Of a stretch of DNA of 64,000 bases, positions 56,081 to 64,000 are shown piece after piece. Source of the DNA: Lunularia cruciata. Lineage: Eukaryota > Streptophyta > Marchantiopsida > Lunulariales > Lunulariaceae. A model generated the notes under the pieces. That model made no database searches, was not told where the DNA came from, and saw only the letters and a list, made by a program, of their open reading frames with translations. Positions within the stretch are counted from its first letter, which is position 1. Every line of letters starts with the position of its first letter. A program made the position numbers and the translations under genes. The stretch covers positions 12,616,744 to 12,680,743 of the forward strand of contig OX419759.1 of assembly GCA_948567375.1 (NCBI GenBank), read 5' to 3'.

Positions 56081-58605
56081 ATCAGTACGTCTTCCACTCC
56101 TACTACAGTTACAGAGGATACTTGGGAGCTAGATCTTGGACCCAAGCTTACTGGAGAAGAAAGATAGAGGGTTTGGAGGTTCTTGAGGAGTCACACGAGT
56201 TGTTTTGCCTTCAATATGAAGGATTTAGGTGCTCTAAAGGGACCTAGTATACAGATTGAGCTAACTAGCAACACACCAGTTTTCCGACGTCCTTATCGAT
56301 ATAGTGATATGGAAAGGACATTGATTCAGAGCCGGAGTAGTGACCTTTTTGAGGCTGGTTTGGTGGAGATTTCACATGGAGAGTATGCATCAGCGATAGT
56401 GATGCCAGCCAAGAAAGATATGCATGGCAACTATACAGATAGGTGTAATACTCCGAGGACAAGAGAAAAGAGAAAACACAGATTGCACACTCAAACATTC
56501 GATGCCCCAAGGGAGCACCTTCTCTTTATTATATAGACAAAGAGGATCTCCTCCAAGGAAGCTCCACCATAGGATTAGGAACACAGATAGGTGACATGTC
56601 AGCAAGCTCCACCCTTGGATTACTTACTTGGATGGGTGACCTGTCTGGTCTAGGTCCTATCTGGTTGGTCAAACGAGCTTTGACCGGAGGGAATCTTTTA
56701 GGGAATCTTCCTGTAGGAATCTTAGAATCACATGAGTAAGGTACCGTTGGAAATCTCTCGACGAGACGAACCAAGGGGGGAGGGAAGGCTAGCCTTTCCT
56801 CCGTTGGGGGGGGGGGGATCTGTACATTTTTGAGGCCTAATTCATCCGTTTAGGCCTCTAAAATTGCCTTCAAAAGATTTCAGGCATATTTCGGTTCCAA
56901 CTCTATTAGTAGAAGTCCCCTTTTGGTGATACCTCTTTCTGATCTGTTTAGTCCATCATGTGTAACATCCTTCCAGATGTTACCAAACCAATTCTCACCT
57001 TTAAATCATATGTCTAGCTATTGATTCTAAGGTTCTCAAGTCTATTTCGGTTTCTGCCCTATTAGTAGAAGTACTCTTTTGGTGATACTTCTATCTTATC
57101 TATTTTGACCATCATGTATAACATCATTCTAGATGTTACCATACCGAATTTCACATCTAGATCATATGGCTAACCCTTGGTATTACAATAGGTGGATGTG
57201 TGGAGATTACCGTCCTATCAATCGACAGACCAAGGCTGATCGGTATGCCATGCCTACACCGGAGGAGATTTTTGATGCAATTTGGCATGCAAAGGTCTTC
57301 AGTACTTTGGATCTTCAAGCGGGATATCATCAGTTGCCGATTAGGGAGGAGGATAAGTCCAAGACAACATTTTGGGCTATTGATCCTCACGGAAAGGATG
57401 TGTTATATCAGTGGATGTTCTTACCATTTGGGTTGAAGAACGCTCTTGCTGAGTTCCAAAGGGTCATGGATAGGATCCTAGCTGGATTGGATTTTTCTCA
57501 GTGTTATATTGATGACATTTTGGTCTATAGCACTACTATGGAGGAGCATGAGAGACAGTTGTTGGAGGTGTTTGAGAGGTTGAGATCTCACTGACTCAAA
57601 CTACATCCTGGGAAGTGTAGGTTCTTCCACAAGCAAGTTGAGTATTTGGGTCACACTATCTACCCCGGAGGACTTGGTGTCCAACAGACCAAGGTGGAGG
57701 CTATTGCACGTATTCCTTGGCCTACGGATGTGAGCAGAGTGCAAGCATTTCTTGGGTTGGCAAACTTCTATTGCCGCTATGTTAGAGGATTTAGTGCCAT
57801 TGCCAAGGCCTTGATGAAGCTGACCAAGCTTACACATGAGTGGTGTTGGGGAGACGAGCAGGAGAGAGCTTTTGTAGAGCTCAAGGAGAGGTTGACATCT
57901 GCTCCTATTTTGAGGAGACCGATCAAGGGATGACCATTTCAGGTTCATACTGATTGGAGTATGTTGGGGCTTGGAGTGGTGCTCACCCAACATGATGATG
58001 AGGAGAAGGAGTTTGTGGTGGCCTATGCTAGTCGCTCCAACAATTCAGCGGAGGTGAAGTATAGTTCATATGAGGGAGAGTGCTTGGCAGCAGTTTGGGC
58101 AGTAGCACATTTCCAATGTTACCTATTTGGTAACCCCTTCACTCTCATCACTGATCATCAGCCGCTGAAGTGGTTGATGGAGTTTGACAAGCTTTCAAGG
58201 AAGCTTGCACGATGGGCTCTGATTTTATAGGAGTATGATTTCACGGTTGTTCACAGACCTGGAGTGGTGAACCATGATGCAGATGGGTTGAGTAGAAACC
58301 CATGTCCCAGCCAGTAGGATCAGATCGGAGCACGTTGGCATGGTGAGACAAATGAGGAGATGGTGCTAGGTTGGCATGCATCGGCCTTCCTGTGTATATT
58401 TCCAGAGTCTTTGGTGGTATCTCTCTCAGCGCATACAAGAGGAGTTATTGAGGTCATAGATCCAGAGAGTGAAGATATTAGTACAATTCAATGAGACATT
58501 CATGATGATGTCTTAGTGATGGACTATCTTCGCACTGGTGTTGTGGGTGGCACAATTGGAGCCAAGGAGAGAGACCGTGTTCTTTAGCAAGCCAGACGAT
58601 TCAGA
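56081..58605 (+). pseudogene. Reverse transcriptase and RNase H (copy C), split by a solo LTR
   Basis: RT starts after the leaky stop. It is interrupted between the NYTDR and MCGDYRPINRQT codons by the insertion at 56,444-57,187 and resumes at 57,188. Catalytic STLDLQAGYHQL and CYIDDILVYS are present. RNase H motifs YEGECLA, TDHQPLKW and HDADGLSR remain; stops occur at about 57,593, 57,931, 58,228, 58,315 and 58,584. It is a dead polymerase closely related to copies A and B. Confidence 0.9.
56444..57187 (-). mobile_element. Solo LTR of an unrelated family inside copy C
   Basis: 744 bp with TG...CA ends (TGTAATAC at one end, GTATTACA at the other, forming an 8-bp terminal inverted repeat) and perfect 5-bp target duplications ATAGG at 56,439-56,443 and 57,188-57,192. 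Read on the minus strand, a TATATAATAAAGAG promoter-like motif lies about 90 bp from its end. It contains a 12-base G run (56,806-56,817) and an internal imperfect tandem duplication of about 137 bp (56,880-57,016 and 57,038-57,174). No coding sequence is present. Confidence 0.9.
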
Positions 58606-58945
58606 TTGGAGGGTAGACACCTTTTGTGTGTATGGGATGATGGTAGAGTGCGAGTAGTACCACTTCCATCACAGAGACCACAGTTGGTCCGTCATGCTCA
58701 TGAGGAGCTAGGACATTTTGGAGTAAAGCATACATATAGCTTACTCCAGAGTCATTATTGGTGGCATGGTATGCAGACCAAGGTACAACAGTTTGTTGCC
58801 AAATGTGTGGTTTGTGACCGAGTTAGAGCATCATTCAATGCTCCTATGCCACAGTTACACCCATTACCTATCATGGGATTGGGTTACCGTTGGAGTTTGG
58901 ACTTCGTCCGACCTTTACCGCTGACTGTGAGACATCATCGGTATG
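58606..58945 (+). pseudogene. Integrase N-terminal part (copy C), truncated
   Basis: Begins MEGRHLLCVW and contains the HHCC region (HAHEELGH, CVVCD). It reaches RWSLDFVRP, including the first catalytic Asp, and breaks off shortly after HHRYV where telomere-like sequence starts. The rest of integrase, the PHD finger and the B-A-B end are missing. Confidence 0.88.
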
Positions 58946-58990
58946 TTTAGGGTTTAGGGTTTGAGAGATATGTTCACCCAAACCCTAAAC
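58945..58990. repeat. Telomere-like TTTAGGG motifs in a hairpin at the broken end of copy C
   Basis: GTTTAGGGTTTAGGGTTTG at 58,945-58,963 contains two plant telomere units. After 15 bases, CAAACCCTAAAC at 58,979-58,990 is its reverse complement over 12 bases. The block lies exactly at the junction between truncated copy C and family E pol. Confidence 0.75.
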
Positions 58991-59640
58991 TCAACCTATG
59001 CAATTTTGCTTCACTTGCAAGGTACAATATCTAATCGAGGTTATAGGATTTTGGTAGATTATGGAAGTTTAGAGAATTGCATGTCTATGCAAGTAGCAAA
59101 GGAATTGGGTATTCCTATCAAGCTAGAAATTAGAAGTAGATTGATGATAGGAGATGGTAGAAAAGGTTTGCATTTAGTACCTTGCATCCTATTACCTTCA
59201 AGATTGGGAAGGATTATTTAGAGTGTATGAGGTTTGTAGTTGCACCTCTACACTACGATGTCATTCTAGGACTACCTTGGCTTCACAATGTTCAATGTGA
59301 TTGGACCTGATGAAAAATTCAAGTACTACACCAAGGTAGGAATTTTTGATTAGTTTGTCTGGCACCTTTGAGTAAGATACCTAAGAATAGTCAGTCCCAA
59401 GATGGGAAGTTTGTCAAGAAGGTAGCCATAGAGCAAGCTTTGAAGGGAGATGAGTCCCAAGATAGGAAGTTTATCAAGAAAGCAACCATGGAGCAAGCTT
59501 TGAAGAGAGAGGAGTCCCTAGATGGGAATTTTGTTAGTGAAGTAGCCATAGAGCAAACTTTTGAGGAAGATAAGTTTGTTTTCATGGTGTAGATCAAGCC
59601 CATTGCACAAGGACAATCCAAGGAGGGTCAAAAGCATCAT
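58991..59640 (+). pseudogene. Family E aspartic protease and linker
   Basis: The open segment (58,961-59,221) gives STYAILLHLQGTISNRGY, then RILVDYGSLENCMS, a retropepsin-type active site with DYGS where DSGA/S is usual. Following frames (LPWLHNVQCDW near 59,273) are typical of plant gypsy elements after protease. At 59,395-59,560 the translated linker has three near repeats of about 22 residues (SQDGKFVKKVAIEQALKGDE and variants). Stops interrupt it. It lies just upstream of RT in the standard order. Confidence 0.72.
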
Positions 59641-61080
59641 AAAGCAATGGTTGATAAGATAATTCAAGAGTTTGCAGACTTGTTTTTGGATGATCTGCCA
59701 GAGAGATTACCCTCGGATTGTGGTATGCCCTTCAAGATTGAGTTATTGCAAGGGAGTACTCCAATGAGTAGACCAATCTATCGACTCTCACCAAAGGAGT
59801 TGGAAGAATTGCAAAAAACACTCACAAAGTTGTTGGAGAAGGATTTCATATGACATAAAACCTCTCCTTGGGGAGCACCAATACTATTTGTGCCAAAGAA
59901 GGATGGAGGACTTTGTTTTTGTATTGACTATCGTGGGCTCAATAAGCAAATAGTGAAGAATGCATATTCCTTACCTCAAATTGATGACTTGCTTGATCAA
60001 TTGAGTGGAGCACAAAACTTCTCCAAGGTAGATCGTCATAATGGCTATTAACAAATCCACATTGATAGCAAATATGTGCCAAAGATTACCTTTTGCACAA
60101 GATATATGTATTTTGAGTGGAGAGTTCTACCTTTTGGGCTCACTAAAGCAAGTCTTCATGAATCAGATGCATCGGGTGTTGGATGGACTATTGGATTAAT
60201 ACATGGTAGTGTTCTTGGACAATATTTGAATCTATAGTAAGATAGAGGTAGAACACATGAATCATGTGAAAGAAGTCCTAAGACAAATACAACAATGGAA
60301 ATTTTATTGCAAGAAGTCAAAGTGTGCCTTTTGGCAGAAGAAAGTTACTTTCTTGGGTCACAAGAACTCATAAGAGGGAATCAAGATGGAAGAGGAGAAA
60401 ATCAAGGCCATTATTGATTGGCCTACTCCAAAAGATACTACAAAAGTACAAGCATTCAATGGATTGGCTAGTTTTTATGGACGGTTCATCCATTATTATG
60501 CTCATGTAGTTGCACCATTGACTGACCTCTTGGGGAAGAACTTGAGCTTTTAGTGGACCACCAAGCACAAAGAAGCATTCCAAAAGTTGAAACATATGGT
60601 GTCTTCAAGACCTATTCTTCAACCATATGATCCTCAAGCTATCTTGTGTAGTTGATTTTGATGCTTCTTACTTTGCAATTGGAGTCGTGTTGCAACAAGA
60701 TATCCAAATGGATTGCATTCCCTTGCCTTTGTGTCTTGCCAACTAATTACAACTGAAAGAAATTACTGTGCTCAAGATCATGAACAACCTGCAATAGTAT
60801 ATACCACAAGGTATGGAGGCATTACTTCTTGGAGAAGCAAGTGATCATGCAAACTGATCACAAACCATTATTACATACCCTACACTTGGAACACATGAAG
60901 AGTCAACATCATCAATGAGAGGAGAAACCCCAATTTTTTGACATCAAACTTGAGTGTAAACCAAGTTGGTTCCATGTCATCCTTGATGCCCTATCACAAT
61001 GTCTTAATTTGAAATCTCTTCCTCTCATCACGGTGGCAATTACAACGGTGTCAATTGACTCCAAGGTCTAAAACAAGTTT
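59641..61080 (+). pseudogene. Family E reverse transcriptase and RNase H, decayed
   Basis: RT N-terminus is open at 59,647-59,853 (EFADLFLDDLPERLP, MSRPIYRLSPKELEEL). Beyond a stop the frame reads [45 protein letters not shown] (first catalytic Asp) and WRVLPFGL; the catalytic Y-x-D-D region near 60,205-60,240 is altered. RNase H-like sequence is recognisable near 60,640-60,990. Multiple stops and frameshifts. Sequence is clearly different from the DNMT element's RT. Confidence 0.8.
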
Positions 61081-62110
61081 TGGTCAATCTACAACAATAT
61101 CCTTTCTTCCAAATGGTACATGGCCATCTTGCAACATGAAACAAGGAGTACAACACCTTCTCCTTCAAGGAATGCCTTCTATTCTATGAGGACCAGATCT
61201 ATGTTCCACCCAAAGGTGATCTCCAACTTGTGTGCCTTCAAGAAGCCCATGATTTACCAATTGTTGGTCACATGGGTATGGACAAGAACTTTGGTACCCT
61301 CCAATGCCAATGGTGGTGGCCCAACATGACACGAGATGTTTGGGAGTTTGTTCGATTGTGTGAGAGTTGTCAATGCAACAAGGCCTATAACCAAAAACCA
61401 AATGGACTCCTTCAACCACTCCCCATTCCATCTACTTGTTGGGAACATGTGAGCTACAATCTCATCATCTCCTTGCCCAAGACAAAGCAAGGATACATAA
61501 TAATTGTGGTGTTTTTGGATAAGCTTAGTAAGCAAATGCATTTGGCACCAATAGTTGATATTGTAGATACTCCAACCTTGGCATAGATCTATTTTGAAAG
61601 TATATTCAAGCATCATGGGATGCCATGTGTACTCATCTTTGACCGTGATCCTTGCTTCATTGGAAAGTTTTGGCAAGCACTCTTCTAGATACTTGAAACC
61701 AAGCTTGCATTGTCTACGGCCTATCATCCTCAAATTGATGGACAAACTGAACGTGCAAATTGCACCGTGGAAGATATTCTTTGTGCTTTCATGAACATTC
61801 ACAATACCAATTAGGATGAATATCTTGTAGTGGCGGAGTTTGCATACAATAATTCTAAACAAGCAAGCACCATATTCTCTCCTTTCTTTCTCAATTTTGG
61901 CCAAGACCCACTTGTTCCTAATTCCTTTCTTTCTCCTCCTCCATCTCATGTTCCTCATACTTATGCCTTCTTGACCACTATCTCCCAATCCTTCCAACAA
62001 GCCAAATCCCATCTCCTTGTTGCTCAAAATTGGCAAAAACAATATGCAGATCATCATCATCATGATCTTAGCTTTCAAGTTGGAGATAAGATCATGCTCT
62101 TGTGGTACTC
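61081..62110 (+). pseudogene. Family E integrase, decayed
   Basis: Reading 61,230-61,586: AHDLPIVGHMG and LCESCQCNK supply an HHCC-type site. After a stop, FDRDPCF holds the second catalytic Asp and YHPQIDGQTERANC the Glu. YNNSKQASTIFSPFFLNFGQDP and the tail FQVGDKIML follow, as in plant gypsy integrases. At about 62,110 homology to the minus-strand family E copy ends and other sequence begins, so the 3' end and LTR of this element are missing. Confidence 0.85.
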
Positions 62111-63200
62111 ACATTTTTCATTTTGGACGAGTTTTGAAGAAAAAGTGCCTTGCTGAAACCAAATTGAAACCAAATGGAGAAGAAATGAGAGGAAATTTGT
62201 ATTTTGAACAAAGAAGCCAAACAAGCCCAAAGAAGTCGACTTTGTGTCAAATGAAGACGGACTCAGCCAGGATTGAAAGAGGGTAGACCCAAAGGAGGAA
62301 TGGAAGTTACAAGTCAAGATTCTTGCGGGGGCTATATCTCAATGTTCACAAGTTCAAATCAAGCGTGCTATATCTTGTTTGAAGCGTCTCGTTTAGGGCT
62401 TTCCATTGCTACCAAAATTGCAAAGTTCATAGGTCTATAAAAGAAGTTACAAGTATTTAAAGTTTCAGGAGTAACTCTACAAAGTAGTTTAATGTCTTCA
62501 GGTTGGCGTTGTCGGACTTCGGACTTGAGTCTTTGGACTTCGGACTTTGGACTTTGGACTTCAGGTTTACATAACTTTGGGTTAGAAGCTTCTTCACCTC
62601 AAGACAAAGATGATTGTATCTGAGATAGTCGGACCTTGGAGTGCAATGAAGATGAATTTGGGAATCTTGCCAGGCATTAGAGAGAGTTAGGATAGAGAAA
62701 GAATAGATAGTTAGGATACCCATGATTTCAATTTCACTTCTGATTGAAGATGGAACAGGAATTGAAGGAGAAGTAGCAGTAGTGAATAAACACGAAGTGT
62801 AAGATTAGATTGTAAGTGTCTTCGGGTCAGTAACATGAGTGATTAGGGGAAAGTGGGTTACATATTGAAGGTGTAGATAGTGTACCCATGCTTTCAATTA
62901 CAATTTGTGATGAGGATATAGTAGAATTAGCAAAGGAATTGATTGTAATTAGACCCGATGTTGCAGAAGTAGGAATTCAAGTGTCATCAGACTTGATGAT
63001 TGACACATTAAAGAAGAGTGGGTCAGGAGATAGAGATTTAGATAAGTCACTCATGAGCCCAATTGTAGATTGTAGTGTAGAAGTAGTAGAAGTAGTGAAG
63101 GAATTGGTAGAATCAACTATACCCAAAGAAGATGAAGTAATAGGAAGATCATCGGGTTTGGAAGCCAATGATGAGGTAGATATCGGATCAGGATAAGTGT
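62111..63200. other. Unclassified sequence with GGACTTT heptamer repeats and an unrecognised acidic ORF
   Basis: Homology to family E stops at about 62,110. At 62,513-62,566 the heptamer GGACTTT/C recurs about seven times. An open segment at 62,888-63,196 (102 codons, plus strand) is acidic, rich in Val, Glu, Asp and Ser, with VVEVVKELVEST-like stretches. I do not recognise it, and no neighbouring element gives it context. It may be an incidental frame or a gag/linker relic. GCGGGGGCTATATC near 62,325 could be a purine tract. Confidence 0.3.
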
Positions 63201-64000
63201 CGATTTTGAGATAAGAAAAGGCAGATATGAAGAGATAGATTGTCACTTGGGATCTGTAGGTAGGAAAGGATGTTAGGAAGCGGTGCATAGGTAGGAAAGT
63301 CTGACGTTTACTTCAGTATTTAAGTGTAGCATTTGCAGTCTTATGTTGTTCAGTATTTATATTTCTGAAGATAGATAAAGCAAAGTGCTTTTCTTAGTGC
63401 TCGTCACTTGAGCTTAATTCCAATTGTCAATTTTGTGTTTGTAGTTGTGAGTGTGTAGAATTTCAAAGAGCAAGTCAGTGTGTCTGTGGATGTTGGAATC
63501 TACAGCCTTGATCTTCATTCTGTGTGTTTGATCCTGAGTGAAGTGCATCGGAGCAATGCCTTGACAGATCTGAGAGGAATTATAGTGTTGGTAGTATTCT
63601 GCATTTGTGAGTGCAGCATGAAGTTGATGTGAAGCAATTTCGATCGAGGAAGTTGTGCTTTTGATGGAGGGGTGGAACACAATTCTGAGGCACAATTGTT
63701 CTTTGCACTGAAGTGCCATCTTTGGGAGAATCTAAATCATCACAATCAAGAGTTGTTTGGACAAAATTTGCTATGTTGTGATTATGTGTGTGTATTTGTG
63801 ACAAGTTGACAAGATTATAAGCTTGTTACTCTCTTTTGGGTGTAGTGTCTACCTGAGAGATTAAAGAAGAAACCAAGAAGAACTGCAATTGTGATTGTTG
63901 ACTTCGTATTTGACCAATTCTGATTTGTATCTCTACGGGAATGAAATTTACTTACTCGATTACCGCAAAAGTGATATTTGCCGGGTTGTCACAACTTTCA
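63201..64000. other. Possible LTR or leader of an unclassified element, running off the window
   Basis: No coding region is supported. CAGTATTTAAGTG near 63,316 is promoter-like and is followed by a GT-rich, low-complexity sequence of the kind seen after transcription starts in plant LTRs. The other boundary is outside the window, so no repeat can be demonstrated. Confidence 0.25.

Larger units (their letters stand above)
50306..58945 (+). mobile_element. Copy C: DNMT retrotransposon lacking its 3' end, nested in family E
   Basis: Starts TGTCATGCC at 50,306 with A1, leader, gag, protease, methyltransferase, RT, RNase H and the first third of integrase, and stops at about 58,945 where telomere-like repeats begin. 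It carries a 744-bp solo LTR at 56,444-57,187. It has more stops and small indels than copies A and B. The missing 3' part means neither B repeats nor a target duplication can be examined. Confidence 0.92.

Noticed and set aside
62513-62566. A CRISPR-like or protein-coding heptad repeat array
   Set aside because: It is a simple tandem heptamer without spacers, in a plant repeat context; the antisense Ser-Pro-Lys repeat is a by-product of the DNA repeat.

Overview
The window is a transposon-dense stretch of a plant (streptophyte) nuclear genome. No cellular host gene, rRNA or tRNA gene could be supported. The plant reading rests on TTTAGGG telomere-type motifs, a plant-style Met-tRNA primer site in one element, nested Ty3/gypsy LTR retrotransposons, and stop codons produced by C-to-T changes in CG and CHG contexts, which is the plant methylation signature. 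The species cannot be named. The long AT-rich, gene-free stretches suggest a large genome.

The dominant occupant is a Ty3/gypsy-type family of about 9.9 kb, here called the DNMT element. Copy A (minus strand, 2,442-12,392) and copy B (plus strand, 28,800-38,690) are full length with target-site duplications. Copy C (plus strand, 50,306-about 58,945) has lost its 3' end. An older, decayed minus-strand copy is scattered over 27,085-48,236. In copy A, gag, protease, a C5 cytosine DNA methyltransferase, reverse transcriptase, RNase H, integrase and a C-terminal PHD finger lie in one continuous reading frame interrupted only by point stops. The element thus carries a DNA-methylation writer between protease and RT, and a chromatin-reader-type finger after integrase.

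The family has three further unusual features. (1) Its ends have the order A1-internal-B1-A2-B2, a split-direct-repeat layout known from tyrosine-recombinase retroelements, yet it encodes an ordinary HHCC/DDE integrase. (2) A UAG-CAR-YYA type leaky stop separates protease-methyltransferase from RT in three copies, and the UAG itself is kept in the fourth. (3) A 15-nt sequence just after A1 is complementary to the predicted 5' end of the transcript, 28 nt after a TATA motif, which fits self-primed reverse transcription as in Tf1/sushi elements.

Layout: 1-2,437 AT-rich, nothing recognised; 2,442-12,392 copy A; 12,397-27,084 AT-rich decayed repeats, including an inverted pair of leaders of an unclassified element (family X); 27,085-48,236 the old DNMT copy, split by a solo LTR of family E (27,658-28,080), by copy B, and by a gypsy element of family D (41,258-46,501); 48,237-49,539 the 3' part of a minus-strand family E element; 49,540-about 62,110 a plus-strand family E element, itself split by copy C, which carries a 744-bp solo LTR of yet another family; 62,110-64,000 unclassified, probably LTR or leader sequence. 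The order of nesting gives a relative insertion history: the old DNMT copy first, then E, D and copy B into it, and copy C into E.
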